DNA of 64,000 nucleotides, from the NCBI RefSeq assembly GCF_009696375.1, contig NZ_VUMD01000005.1, positions 186,001-250,000 on the forward strand. Reading direction: 5' to 3'. Shown in pieces: positions 37,504-46,631 of this stretch; positions within the stretch are counted from its first letter, which is position 1; the number at the start of each line of letters is the position of its first letter. Under the pieces are notes generated by a model, which saw nothing but the letters and a program-made list of their open reading frames with translations, was not told where the DNA came from and ran no database searches. Origin of the DNA: Clostridium porci (lineage in GTDB: Bacteria; Bacillota; Clostridia; Lachnospirales; Lachnospiraceae). A program made the position numbers and the translations under genes.

Positions 37504-39819
37504 TTATTGACATGTTTTTAATTCAGAAAGCATTAATTCTCCCCAACTATAATTGAGCATATACACTCCATTAAATAAATGGGCATACTCTGGCTTCCCG
37601 GACAGATAATTATACAAATCACAATGCGCCATGCCGGTATTGAGCCGTCTCAACCCCTTTTTGGACTCGATTAAATCCTCAAGGTTATACTCGCTAAGGG
37701 CATTTCGTAAAAGCATAATGACTTTACGGCACCGAGCCAGCGTAACCTTATTCACTGGTTCATTTTCCCACAGGCAGGAGATGATGTCTCCAGGAGACAC
37801 AAAGCCGCCGCGCCGATCCACCAACAGAGCGAGCAGCTCTTTGGCCTTTACATTTTGAATAGGTATCGCCTCTCCGTTGAGGAAAACCTCAAAATAGCCG
37901 AAGGTGCGAATGTATACCCCTGTATTTGGTGAAATAGCTTCATCAATCGGGGTAATCATTGTGCTGCCGTCTATCTTTTGCATACTGTTGTTGTATATTA
38001 CATATTTGTTGCGTCCAGTCAGCTTTGCATGGTACAGAGCAATATCCGCTTTTTCATACAGAGTTTCAAAATTGTTTCCGTCACAAGGACAGAATGCGAC
38101 ACCAGCGCTGATAGAAACCTTAATTCCTGTTTTCAGTTCTCTGTATACGGCGGCAAGGATGATTCTCAGCCGCTCTTTAGCGGCGTCGAGATCGGAAAAA
38201 TCATTGACATAGATAACAAATTCATCTCCCCCGATGCGGGCAACAAGATCTTCAGGAGCAATGACCAGCTTGAGTGTCTGGGCAATATCTTTTAGAACAC
38301 TGTCTCCGTAAGCATGGCCAAGAATATCATTTACCCGGCCAAAGCCATCTACATCCAGCATCACGATTGCCCAGCTCATTTCTCTGATAGAAGCCTCAGG
38401 CCGGTTCATCACTCGTTCCATCAGGGCCGCGCGGTTGGAAATTCCGGTAACTTCATCAATTCTTGCCATTTCTACCAGCTTGAGCTCTGTCTGCTTTTCT
38501 GCCTGAATGTCCCGGCAGGAAATCCAGATGTTCATAAAAGAAGTAAGCGGGTCTTTTAAAATCTGATAAAGTACACGTATCCAGACGGGTTCTCCTCCAA
38601 AGGTTATCATAAATTCGTTTACTTCATAATTGATTCCTTTCTCAAACCGTTCCAGGAGATTGTCAAGAAGAAAACAGCTTCGGAACCGGTTTCTGTATTT
38701 AGGAAGGACGTCCTGGCTCATCCGTTCAAAGGCCTCTGTGTAGGATTTGGTAAATGCGTCTGCATAACAGCTGGGAATTGCTCCATGGCTTCGTTCGAAG
38801 GTATCCAATGTTAAATTATATTCCAGATTAATAACAATTTTTCGGGTTCCGACCTTCATATAATCAAAGAAGCGCCGGGATGCAAGTTCGTTTTCGTGTA
38901 TAGTTGTGATATTTTCGCAAAAAATTATAGAGTACACAGGCAGATAGTTAATATCAAAGACGGTTGTATAGGCGCAGTGATACCATTGCCACAGGCCCTG
39001 GGCGCTCAGCACTCTAATATTCATTTCCCCTTTGGGAATTCCACGGCTCATCTGGTCTAACAGGACATGCATTTTTTTCATGCTTTCTGAGGAGATCATG
39101 TTCGATTCCATAAGTCTATTTAGAGTCAGCGGGCCAGGTAATTTTGAAAAAAATTCTTTGGAAGAGCTTCCAACCGGTATAAACCGATCTTCTTTAAAAT
39201 CGTACTTTGCAATGATCTTATTGGTACTCCCAACAACAATTTGAAACAGTTGAACCGCTTCTTTTAATACAGACATGCAGTCTAAAGGATTTTCTTTCGT
39301 ATTCCGGGAAGCCTGGAGGCCTCCCAGCATACTGCTCATAATGGTCTCCAGTTCTTCACGTAAGACGGCAAATGCTTTTTCTTCGTCTTGCTGCTGCTTA
39401 ACAGATTGGGAAATGTTGATACAAAAGCAGGTTGCAAATTCTTTATTATAATCGACAGAAAGAGAGGCGACGATTTCAAACCATAGAAATTCACCGCTTT
39501 TGCTGCGCAGCCGGCATGTGCAGCTGTTTTTATGGCGGAGCTTTCTTAAGGATGTGAGATAGCTCTGGAAAAAATTTACATCTTCCGGGTGAATACAGGA
39601 AAGGAATGAGCCTCCTGTAGAGCAGGTTAAATCATGCCAGCTCTCATACCCCAATTCAGAAATAAGGTAATCGTTGAGAAATAGTGCCTGGCAGGCTTCA
39701 TCAAGAATCATATGCAGGATACCCATGGATATGGATAGTTCGTTCAGTCGGGGCAGACGGGCCGTTGTCTCATCCAAGGGAGGAGCTGCTGCAGTGTCAT
39801 TTATGATTGGCCTATTCAT
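37504..39819 (-). CDS. PAS-GGDEF protein with C-terminal winged-helix DNA-binding domain
   Basis: 771 residues, cytoplasmic, no membrane helix. Two or three PAS-like regions (about 30-140, with GYESWHDLTC and HPEDVNFF; about 250-310; about 330-440) precede a full diguanylate cyclase domain (about 455-610) with GGDEF at 530-534 and MLDVDGFGRVNDILGHAYGD. The RxxD product-inhibition site is lost (APED). After residue 635 comes a winged-helix/SARP-like region (IRTFGYFEVFLNGEAIPI, KELLALLVDRRGGFVSPGDI, then LWENEP) seen in transcription factors. The combination suggests a cyclase whose output may be DNA binding. Start at 39819 behind AAAGGAGG. Confidence 0.85.
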   Translation of the reverse strand: MNRPIINDTAAAPPLDETTARLPRLNELSISMGILHMILDEACQALFLNDYLISELGYESWHDLTCSTGGSFLSCIHPEDVNFFQSYLTSLRKLRHKNSCTCRLRSKSGEFLWFEIVASLSVDYNKEFATCFCINISQSVKQQQDEEKAFAVLREELETIMSSMLGGLQASRNTKENPLDCMSVLKEAVQLFQIVVGSTNKIIAKYDFKEDRFIPVGSSSKEFFSKLPGPLTLNRLMESNMISSESMKKMHVLLDQMSRGIPKGEMNIRVLSAQGLWQWYHCAYTTVFDINYLPVYSIIFCENITTIHENELASRRFFDYMKVGTRKIVINLEYNLTLDTFERSHGAIPSCYADAFTKSYTEAFERMSQDVLPKYRNRFRSCFLLDNLLERFEKGINYEVNEFMITFGGEPVWIRVLYQILKDPLTSFMNIWISCRDIQAEKQTELKLVEMARIDEVTGISNRAALMERVMNRPEASIREMSWAIVMLDVDGFGRVNDILGHAYGDSVLKDIAQTLKLVIAPEDLVARIGGDEFVIYVNDFSDLDAAKERLRIILAAVYRELKTGIKVSISAGVAFCPCDGNNFETLYEKADIALYHAKLTGRNKYVIYNNSMQKIDGSTMITPIDEAISPNTGVYIRTFGYFEVFLNGEAIPIQNVKAKELLALLVDRRGGFVSPGDIISCLWENEPVNKVTLARCRKVIMLLRNALSEYNLEDLIESKKGLRRLNTGMAHCDLYNYLSGKPEYAHLFNGVYMLNYSWGELMLSELKTCQ

Positions 39820-39856
39820 CGGTAATCCTCCTTTATGCCCGGTAGTTCTTAAGTAT

Positions 39857-39949
39857 CCAGCTATAGCTGGGGCACACAGAACAGGCGCTTGTCTGGAAGA
39901 TGCGTTCCTCAAACCGGCTTTATGCGTTCCTGGCCCTGGCTTTATTATA
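39857..39949 (-). promoter_or_regulatory. GGDEF-gene promoter and repeat-bearing leader
   Basis: The minus-strand -10 TATAAT is at 39944-39949. Downstream in the leader, AGGAACGCAT occurs twice (39922-39931 and 39900-39909) exactly 22 bp apart, followed by the palindrome CCAGCTATAGCTGG (39857-39870). The rest of the 39820-40278 gap shows no gene; it does not fold as a c-di-GMP riboswitch that I recognise. Confidence 0.5.
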
Positions 39950-40278
39950 CCCGAAATACCGTGTAAATACCATACTATTTTCTTAATATTTCCGAGGAGG
40001 CTCTGGTAGCTGGAAGCTTCGGCAAAGGACTGATTGGATAGGCTTTTATGTATGCAAAATTGAGCGCAGATCGCTTGGGGAAAACAGAATTAGCTCACAA
40101 AGAATCTGAAGGAATTTCTAACAATCAGCAGGAACAAAGCCGCTATTTTTGATATAACCTTGCCCCATCTCCCGTGAATGTATTCTTAGCTTATCACAGC
40201 ACAGGAAAAGGTCATGGATATTAATCTTAGGTCTGGCGCCTATGCTGCGTACTGTCTGTGCTTCCAAAATGCAGATAT

Positions 40279-40665
40279 TTATTTATGTTTCTTGCCGTCC
40301 TTTCCTTTTTTGCTTTCCTTGGCAGCTTTTTTATTATTTTTCTTGGATTTGGAGGCTTTCTTGGACTTGCTGTCTTTGGAGGAGACATTTTTTTTCTGCT
40401 TGGAAGGAGCCTCGTCTGATCCCTTAGAGAGCTTTTTGCCGGGAAGCTCCTCTGCCTCGGTAAGGCCCTCAGGGATGTATTCGAGGATGTCACTGATGCC
40501 GCATCCCAGAATGGAGCACAGAGTGTCCAGGGTGTGGGTAGAGACATGCATGTTCTTTTTCAGACGTCCAATCTGGCCGGCGCTGAAGTTGTATTTCTTA
40601 ATTAAACGGTATTGGGTCAGGCCCTTGGCTGCCATCGTAGCCCATAGGCGGTCGTAGCGGATCAT
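40279..40665 (-). CDS. XRE-family regulator with lysine-rich tail
   Basis: A 128-residue protein. Residues 1-70 are a compact Cro/C1-type HTH (DRLWATMAAKGLTQYRLIKK, FSAGQIGRLKKNMHVS, TLDTLCSILGCGISDIL), the same subtype as the gene at 19315. The last 54 residues are a low-complexity Lys/Ser/Asn tail (SKSKKASKSKKNNKKAAKES), probably disordered and nucleic-acid binding. The ribosome site is AAAGGAGG. It is divergent from the rubrerythrin gene. Confidence 0.85.
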   Translation of the reverse strand: MIRYDRLWATMAAKGLTQYRLIKKYNFSAGQIGRLKKNMHVSTHTLDTLCSILGCGISDILEYIPEGLTEAEELPGKKLSKGSDEAPSKQKKNVSSKDSKSKKASKSKKNNKKAAKESKKGKDGKKHK

Positions 40666-40712
40666 GAGCGGTTTCCTCCTTTGTTATAAGTGTCCTCATT
40701 ATCAATAACTGG

Positions 40713-40741
40713 ATTATAGCATGAGAGGCTTGGAAATACAA
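40713..40741 (-). promoter_or_regulatory. Promoter of the Lys-tailed XRE gene
   Basis: On the minus strand TTGTAT (40736-40741), 17-bp spacer, TATAAT (40713-40718). Confidence 0.8.
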
Positions 40742-40828
40742 GAAAGAATGGGAACAATGGGAATAAAAGAAACCATTCCAGGGAATAGTAAAATAGAATA
40801 TGAATTGAAATCTCAAGGAGGAGCTGCT

Positions 40829-41431
40829 ATGATAGATTTTAAGACAAGCGAGACAGCAAAAAATTTGATGCGTGCCTTTGCGGGAGAAAGCCAGGCAAGG
40901 AACCGCTATACCTTTGCGGCAGGGCTGGCACACAAGCAGAAAATGCCTGCCCTGGAGCAGATTTTCAAGTATACGGCTGATCAGGAGAAGGAGCATGCTG
41001 AGATATTCTATGATTTTTTAAAATCCCTGGATAAGGAAACCATATTCATAGACGGAGGTTATCCGGTGGACTTGGAGGAAAATACGCTGGCGCAGTTAAG
41101 GGCTGCTGCCCACAACGAGTATGAGGAGGCTGATGTGGTGTATCAATCCTTCGGGGATGTAGCAGAGAAGGAAGGCTTCCCTAAAATAGCGGCGGCTTTT
41201 CGTATGATCGCAGAGATTGAAAAGACCCATGGAAACCGCTTTAAGCATCTGGCAGATTTGCTGGGGGACGGAAAGCTTTATGCCCGTGAGCAGAAAACGG
41301 TCTGGATTTGCACAAACTGCGGTTATATATATGAAGGGAAGTCTGCTCCTCAGTTTTGTCCTGTATGCCATCATGACCAGGGAAATTTTGCAAGTTCTGA
41401 GCTGGCTCCCTGGCACTTGAAAGCGCAGTAA
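40829..41431 (+). CDS. rbr: Rubrerythrin
   Basis: Non-haem di-iron peroxidase that reduces H2O2 in anaerobes, 200 residues. The N-terminal ferritin-like domain has ligand helices AFAGESQARNRY, ADQEKEHAEIFYD, HNEYEEADVVYQ and IAEIEKTHGNRF; the C-terminal rubredoxin-like site is ICTNCGYIYEG...FCPVCHHD (two CxxC pairs for one Fe). Start at 40829 behind CAAGGAGG. No PerR box was recognised upstream. It adds to the oxygen/NO defence genes (hcp, hemerythrin) in this window. Confidence 0.96.
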   Translation: MIDFKTSETAKNLMRAFAGESQARNRYTFAAGLAHKQKMPALEQIFKYTADQEKEHAEIFYDFLKSLDKETIFIDGGYPVDLEENTLAQLRAAAHNEYEEADVVYQSFGDVAEKEGFPKIAAAFRMIAEIEKTHGNRFKHLADLLGDGKLYAREQKTVWICTNCGYIYEGKSAPQFCPVCHHDQGNFASSELAPWHLKAQ

Positions 41432-41610
41432 GGGCATTAGGGTTTATACAGGACCGTATGCCTAAAGAACTGGAAGCGCCGGACTGATTTACAAAAGCTC
41501 AGGCACATGGTACAATGTTTAGGCAGGAGATAGACCATGTGCGTCCTCCGAACGGATGCCGTGGACAGAGGATACGGTATGGCCGGCAGGATGCGAAGGA
41601 GACAGATGGC

Positions 41611-42297
41611 GTGGGTAAAAAAGTGAAGGCAGTTATCTTTGACCAGGATGGTCTGATGTTTGATACGGAGCGTTTGGCCCTGGAGGGCTGGAAAGCAGCG
41701 GGAGAGCCATACGGAATAAGGCCAGATGCGGCATTTTTAAGGGAGCTTAGAGGTAAGAAGGCAGACAGGGTGAGAGCCGCGTTTGAGGAGCGCTTTGGGC
41801 CTGTGGATCAGTTTCCGGGCTTTTTTGAGAAGAAAAGGCAGTATTCCTATGACTGGATTTCCAGAAACGGGGTGCCTGTAAAGCCGGGGCTTAAGGAGCT
41901 TTTGGTTTACCTGAAGGCCCATGGCTGCAAGCTGGCAGTCGCAACTGCCAGCAGCCGCCAGTGGACGCAGGGAAATGTAAAGGGAGCCGGAGTTGATGGG
42001 TATTTTGACGCCTATGCATATGGAGATATGGTGGAGGAGGCAAAGCCAAACCCGGCTATCTTTTGTCTGGCCGCTGGTATGCTGGATACGGAGCCAAGGG
42101 CCTGTATGGTGCTGGAGGACAGCTTTAATGGAATCCGGGCAGCCTATAAGGGAGGATTTATTCCTGTTATGATCCCTGATCAGGATGAGCCTACCCAGGA
42201 GATTCAGGAGCTTCTCACAGCCAGCTGCAAAAGCCTTTTGGATGTAATCCAGCTGTTTGAGGGCGGAAGCCTGGAATTTGCGCAGGAAAGCAGATGA
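41611..42297 (+). CDS. HAD-superfamily hydrolase, beta-phosphoglucomutase-like
   Basis: A 228-residue subclass IA HAD enzyme. Motif I is IFDQDGLMFDTE (nucleophile Asp and acid/base Asp), motif II VATASSR, motif III Lys in EEAKPNPAIF, motif IV VLEDSFNGIRAA. The substrate is not predictable: sugar phosphate or phosphoglucomutase-like. Start is GTG at 41611, 9 nt after AAGGAG. Its stop overlaps the next start (ATGA), indicating coupling. Confidence 0.88.
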   Translation: MGKKVKAVIFDQDGLMFDTERLALEGWKAAGEPYGIRPDAAFLRELRGKKADRVRAAFEERFGPVDQFPGFFEKKRQYSYDWISRNGVPVKPGLKELLVYLKAHGCKLAVATASSRQWTQGNVKGAGVDGYFDAYAYGDMVEEAKPNPAIFCLAAGMLDTEPRACMVLEDSFNGIRAAYKGGFIPVMIPDQDEPTQEIQELLTASCKSLLDVIQLFEGGSLEFAQESR

Positions 42298-43178
42298 GGA
42301 ATATAAAACATATGTGGAAGGAAGCGGTTATATTAACGGCAGCGGCAGGATGCGCCTGTTTGGCCCGCTCTGAATATGAGAGAAAGCATTTCTCAGTGGA
42401 GTCGGTTCAGATGGCTTCTGGGAAGCTGATTCAGGACAGATGCCTGGTTTTTTTGTCGGATTTACATAATAATGAATTTGGGTCTGAAAATGGTAAGCTG
42501 GTGGAGACAATCTTCCGGCTTAAGCCAGATGCGGTTCTGGTAGGCGGGGACATGATTGTGACAAAGGGAAAGGGACAGGGAGATACAAGAGTTGCCCTGT
42601 CCCTTATGAAAGCGCTTTCCTCCCGGATTCCCGTTTTTTATGGAAATGGAAATCATGAGAATCGTATGGTCTGGCAGCGCCATGTATATGGAACCCAGTA
42701 TGAGGAGTTTAAAGCTGCCCTGGAGGCTATGGGTATTGTATGCCTAGAGAATGAAACAGCGGCTTTGGGAGAGGATATCCTGATAACTGGCGTAGATTTA
42801 GAGCCCCGTTTCTACAGAAAGGCTTTTTTTCAGAAAGCGCCGGCTATGGAGGAGGATTATCTGTACAAGAAGCTGGGAAGAACAGACAGGAGAAAGTTTC
42901 ATATTCTTCTGGCACATTCTCCCCTGTATTTTAAGAATTATGCTGCTTGGGGTGCCGATCTGACGTTGTCCGGACATTTTCACGGAGGGACGGTTCGGCT
43001 TCCTGTGCTGGGAGGAGTTATGACTCCTCAATACCAGTTTTTTCTGCCCTGGTGTGCCGGGGACTTTCAAATGAAGGGCAGCCGGATGATTGTCAGCAGA
43101 GGACTGGGAACCCATTCCATTAACATACGGTTCAACAATAAGCCTCAGCTTGTGGTAATACAGCTTAAAAAGAAGTAG
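42294..43178 (+). CDS. Metallophosphoesterase, YkuE/YaeI-like
   Basis: A 294-residue calcineurin-like phosphoesterase with an N-terminal membrane segment (EAVILTAAAGCACLA). Metal ligands are in FLSDLHNNEFG, LVGGDMIV, YGNGNHENRM, LLAHSPLYF and LSGHFHGGTVRLP. Relatives such as YkuE and YaeI act on lipid or UDP-diacylglucosamine substrates; this one has no known substrate. It is co-translated with the upstream HAD gene. Confidence 0.88.
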   Translation: MRNIKHMWKEAVILTAAAGCACLARSEYERKHFSVESVQMASGKLIQDRCLVFLSDLHNNEFGSENGKLVETIFRLKPDAVLVGGDMIVTKGKGQGDTRVALSLMKALSSRIPVFYGNGNHENRMVWQRHVYGTQYEEFKAALEAMGIVCLENETAALGEDILITGVDLEPRFYRKAFFQKAPAMEEDYLYKKLGRTDRRKFHILLAHSPLYFKNYAAWGADLTLSGHFHGGTVRLPVLGGVMTPQYQFFLPWCAGDFQMKGSRMIVSRGLGTHSINIRFNNKPQLVVIQLKKK

Positions 43179-43301
43179 AAATAGGCAGAAAACTGTGATA
43201 AGATGAAAGGCAATGCAGATTGCCTCTTGCAGAAGTAAAGGCAGAGGCCTAGCCTGGGATGGAATATAAAGTACTCCAGGCATGCTATGATCGGTGGAAC
43301 T

Positions 43302-44102
43302 ATGGAACGGATTTCTTACAAGCTGGAGCATTTTGAAGGACCCTTGGATCTTCTGCTCCATCTGATTGACAAAAACAAAATAAATATATATGACATCCCA
43401 ATCGTGGAAATCACAGCTCAATATCTGGAGTATGTTCGGAATATGGAACGGGAGGACTTGAATCTGGTCAGTGAATTTCTGGTTATGGCTGCCACGCTTC
43501 TGGATATTAAGGCCAAAATGCTCCTTCCTAGGGAAGTGGATGAGGAAGGGGAGGAGATTGACCCAAGAGCGGAGCTGGTGAGGCGGCTTCTGGAATATAA
43601 GAAGTTCAAGCTGATGGGAGAGGAGCTGGCAGAACGTGAGGACGGAGCCATCAAGCATCTCTATAAGCCGTCCACACTGCCTCCGGAGGTGGCAGGCTAT
43701 GTGCCTCCGGTGGATTTGGACAGCCTGTTGGACGGTCTGACTTTGGCTAAGCTTCAGCGGATTTTTGAGCAGGTGATGAAGCGTAAGGAAGATAAAATTG
43801 ACCCGATCCGGAGCAATTTTGGAACCATTAAGCGGGAGCCTGTAAGTTTGGAGCAGAGAATTGGAACCGTCATGCTCTATGCCAGACAAAGGCGGAAATT
43901 CAGCTTTCGCCAGCTTCTGGAGGGGCAGGCCGACAGGCTGGAAGTAGTGGTTACGTTTTTGGCCGTGCTGGAGCTTATGAAGATAGGTAAAATCCGCCTT
44001 AGCCAGGAGGAAATCTTTGGGGATATGGATATAGAGACTCTGGAGCCGGAGGGACAGGAGGAAGCCCTGGATCTGGAAGGGCTGGAGGATTTTGAAGGGT
44101 AG
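43302..44102 (+). CDS. scpA: Segregation and condensation protein A
   Basis: Kleisin subunit of the SMC-ScpAB condensin. It begins ISYKLEHFEGPLDLLLHLID (the family hallmark) with INIYDIPIVEITAQYL and a C-terminal winged helix (VTFLAVLELMKIGKIRLSQEE). 266 residues is normal. Start at 43302 with GGTGG upstream; an ATG 15 nt earlier is possible. scpB follows at 12 bp. Confidence 0.95.
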   Translation: MERISYKLEHFEGPLDLLLHLIDKNKINIYDIPIVEITAQYLEYVRNMEREDLNLVSEFLVMAATLLDIKAKMLLPREVDEEGEEIDPRAELVRRLLEYKKFKLMGEELAEREDGAIKHLYKPSTLPPEVAGYVPPVDLDSLLDGLTLAKLQRIFEQVMKRKEDKIDPIRSNFGTIKREPVSLEQRIGTVMLYARQRRKFSFRQLLEGQADRLEVVVTFLAVLELMKIGKIRLSQEEIFGDMDIETLEPEGQEEALDLEGLEDFEG

Positions 44103-44114
44103 TGATAACAGGAT

Positions 44115-44924
44115 ATGAGTGTGAAGGAACAAGTAAAAGAGCTGGAGGAAGGTACAGACAGCAAAGCATTGGCAGCGGTAAAGGATAGGGAAAACGGCGG
44201 AAGGAAACAGGAGACAGCCCTGCAGATTGAGCTTACCTTTCCTCCTACGGAGGATGAGAGGGAGCAGGAGGCCATTATCGAGGCGGTTCTCTTTACTATG
44301 GGCCATTCCGTTGAGCTGCGGCAGCTGGCTGTTTCCATAGGCCAAAGCCAAGAGGTAGCGAAAAAGGCAGTGGAGCGTCTTATGAAACGGTACAGGACAT
44401 ATGGGGGAGGTATGGAGATTACCCAGCTTGAGGAATGTTACCAGATGTGCACCAGGGCTGAGTATTATGAAAATTTAATCCGGGTGGCAGCTACGCCTAA
44501 AAAGCAGATGCTTACGGAAGTGGCGCTGGAGACACTATCCATTATCGCCTATAAGCAGCCTGTGACTAAGCTGGAGATAGAGAAAATCCGCGGCGTGAAA
44601 TCGGATCACGCAGTAAACCGTCTGGTGGAATATAATCTGGTGTATGAGGTGGGCCGTCTGGACGCGCCTGGCCGGCCGGCCCTTTTTGCAACTACAGAAG
44701 AATTTTTGCGCAGGTTCGGAGTAGGCTCTGTAGGAGAACTGCCGGATATAAAACCGGAGCAGGAAGAGGAGATTAAATCTCAGGTGGAGAAAGAACTACA
44801 GTTGAAGCTGGAGGAGCTGCAGGCAGAAGGAAAGGGAGAGAGTGGGGCTCCAAACCCTGATAAGGGAGGGACAGAGCTGGATCTGGCCGATGCAGAAGCG
44901 GCAGCTTCTCTCCAGACAGATTGA
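44115..44924 (+). CDS. scpB: Segregation and condensation protein B
   Basis: Winged-helix partner of ScpA. The core (about 50-215) has IIEAVLFTMGHSVELRQLA, ALETLSIIAYKQPVTKLEIE, IRGVKSDHAVNRLVE and LDAPGRPALFATTEEFLRRFG. It is longer than usual (269 residues) because of charged N- and C-terminal tails (Glu/Lys-rich) that look disordered. Confidence 0.95.
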   Translation: MSVKEQVKELEEGTDSKALAAVKDRENGGRKQETALQIELTFPPTEDEREQEAIIEAVLFTMGHSVELRQLAVSIGQSQEVAKKAVERLMKRYRTYGGGMEITQLEECYQMCTRAEYYENLIRVAATPKKQMLTEVALETLSIIAYKQPVTKLEIEKIRGVKSDHAVNRLVEYNLVYEVGRLDAPGRPALFATTEEFLRRFGVGSVGELPDIKPEQEEEIKSQVEKELQLKLEELQAEGKGESGAPNPDKGGTELDLADAEAAASLQTD

Positions 44925-44978
44925 TTCCCAAACATGGCTAAGGGGAATATACTAAAATAAAAAGAATAAGATAGAACC

Positions 44979-45614
44979 ATGCTTGGAAGCTTAGTTTTAG
45001 TATTAGCCCTGTGTACGGACGCTTTTGTAGCAAGCCTGGCTTACGGCGCCAACCGGGTTTTTGTGACCTGGGGAAAGGTGCTGCTGTTAAACGGTATTTG
45101 CAGCGGATGTCTGGCTTTGACATTAGGAGTGGGAAGCATAATACGGGCTCTGGCGCCTGCGGAGCTGACCAGGATCGTATGTTTTGTGAGTTTATTTCTT
45201 CTGGGGTTTGTAAAACTTCTGGATTATGGTATGAAAGCATATATTAACCGTCACTGCAGGCTGCGAAGAAATCTCAGCTTTTCTCTTTCCGGTCTGAAGG
45301 TGATTATCAGTATTTACGCAGACCCTATGGCTGCTGATGCGGACGGTTCCCAGTCATTGGGGTGGAGGGAGACGATATTTCTGGCTCTGGCTATGTCCAT
45401 CGACAGTCTGGCAGCGGGAACGATGGCTGCATTTCTGGAAATCCCATTCGCAGCTACCCTTATACTGTCCTTTGCTGTGGGTGTTTGCATGATGTATGCA
45501 GGCTTATGGATAGGGCGAAAGGCAGCAGACAGGTTGAGCTGTGATTTGTCTTGGATCAGCGGTGCGCTGCTGATGGCTCTGGCTTTGATGAAGGCTGTGA
45601 ATGGAAACTGGTGA
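44979..45614 (+). CDS. ytaF: Sporulation membrane protein YtaF (MntP-related)
   Basis: A 211-residue protein with six predicted helices. It has the MntP/YtaF pattern: LALCTDAFVASLAYGANR near the N-terminus and its internal repeat LALAMSIDSLAAGTMAAFL, both with the conserved Asp. In Bacillus ytaF is sporulation-associated; the related MntP exports Mn(II). The gene order scpAB-ytaF is seen in other clostridia. Ends at a bidirectional terminator. Confidence 0.9.
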   Translation: MLGSLVLVLALCTDAFVASLAYGANRVFVTWGKVLLLNGICSGCLALTLGVGSIIRALAPAELTRIVCFVSLFLLGFVKLLDYGMKAYINRHCRLRRNLSFSLSGLKVIISIYADPMAADADGSQSLGWRETIFLALAMSIDSLAAGTMAAFLEIPFAATLILSFAVGVCMMYAGLWIGRKAADRLSCDLSWISGALLMALALMKAVNGNW

Positions 45615-45624
45615 AGGAACATAA

Positions 45625-45657
45625 AAAGCCGTTGGGGAGATGCTCCCCAGCGGCTTT
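45625..45657. terminator. Bidirectional terminator between ytaF and XRE
   Basis: AAAGCCGTTGGGGAG and CTCCCCAGCGGCTTT pair over 15 bp with one G-U, loop ATG. Short A/T runs on both sides suit convergent genes. Confidence 0.85.
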
Positions 45658-45672
45658 GCTCAGTCTGTTATA

Positions 45673-46005
45673 TTATGTTTGATCCGCCGGGCCTTTGGCC
45701 GATAGTCCTTCCATATAAGCCTCAGCCCTAAGCTTGCTGGTCTGATCCAGATGGTCATATAGCTCCAGCATGCGGCGCTGTTGGGGATTCAGCGTTATCT
45801 GCTCGCCGTCGGTGCTGTAAAACTGAGCCATTGTAATCCCCATAACCTCACAAATGCGCCGTATGGTAGGGATACTGGGGACGGTCGTGCGCCGGAACAG
45901 ATTGCCTATGTTGTTTGGGGAAGTGTCCATCTCCCTGGCAAGGCGGTAGTGGCTCCAGCCCCGTTCCCTGCATAGCTCTTCAATGCGTTCCAACTCATAG
46001 CTCAT
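45673..46005 (-). CDS. XRE-family transcriptional regulator
   Basis: A 110-residue protein with an N-terminal HTH (LCRERGWSHYRLAREMDTS, then PNNIGNLFRRTTVPSIPTI) and a helical tail (QRRMLELYDHLDQTSKLRAEAYMEG) that may mediate dimerisation. The ribosome site is AGGTGG. Same strand as the smaller XRE gene upstream at 46165, 159 bp away; target unknown. Confidence 0.88.
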   Translation of the reverse strand: MSYELERIEELCRERGWSHYRLAREMDTSPNNIGNLFRRTTVPSIPTIRRICEVMGITMAQFYSTDGEQITLNPQQRRMLELYDHLDQTSKLRAEAYMEGLSAKGPADQT

Positions 46006-46164
46006 AGTTTCACCACCTATCCGAGTTTTCGATACCTTCTGTATTATTGTATCCCAGAGGCAGAAAAAACATTAGGCTGAAAAACAATGTTGCAAGTATG
46101 CACTAAAAGATGAATATCCATATACACAATAGCTAACCTATATGAGGTGGAGCTGACATTTGGC

Positions 46165-46413
46165 TCAATTATCAAAGCCTAACAGCTGATTTGGCGTAAC
46201 ATGAAAGAATTCGCAGAGAATTTTTAATTCGATGTCTGTGACCAGACGGATTCCTTTTTCTATCCGCAGAATTGTAAGCTCGCTGAAGTCGTATCCCAGA
46301 ATTTGAAGCTTGGCGGCCATTGCCCTCTGAGAGAGCTGCTGCTTCTTGCGCAGCCGGTATATATCCTGACCGATAAGGTTTTTTCTTGGTTCTGAGTTGT
46401 ATGAGATTTTCAT
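46165..46413 (-). CDS. Small XRE-family regulator
   Basis: An 82-residue HTH protein (GQDIYRLRKKQQLSQRAMAA, DFSELTILRIEKGIRLVT, LKILCEFFHVTPNQLLGF). Ribosome site AGAGGTG. It is divergent from dut. The repeated upstream sequence TTTCTAAnAATGAA (46441-46454 and 46492-46505) may be its operator. Confidence 0.85.
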   Translation of the reverse strand: MKISYNSEPRKNLIGQDIYRLRKKQQLSQRAMAAKLQILGYDFSELTILRIEKGIRLVTDIELKILCEFFHVTPNQLLGFDN

Positions 46414-46538
46414 AAATTCACCTCTGATGGTCTTATTATATTTCTAAAAATGAAGCTGCATTAATTGTAATGAAAGCAAGGGGTTCTAAGGTTTCTAATA
46501 ATGAAAGAACGAAAAATAAAGTGGAAAAATCCATGGGA

Positions 46539-46566
46539 TTGTGATAGACTGATTAGGATCTATAAA
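46539..46566 (+). promoter_or_regulatory. Promoter of dut
   Basis: TTGTGA (46539-46544), 16-bp spacer, TATAAA (46561-46566). Confidence 0.55.
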
Positions 46567-46631
46567 GCTGTTTTTCAAAAGGAGACAGACTGATGAGATA
46601 ATAATAGTATGGCAATAAGCGGGAGAAAACT

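Noticed and set aside
39820-39940. c-di-GMP riboswitch before the GGDEF gene
   Set aside because: GGAACGCATAAAGCCGG recalls part of a GEMM-I motif, but the conserved pairings and tetraloop receptor are missing; the repeats explain the similarity.
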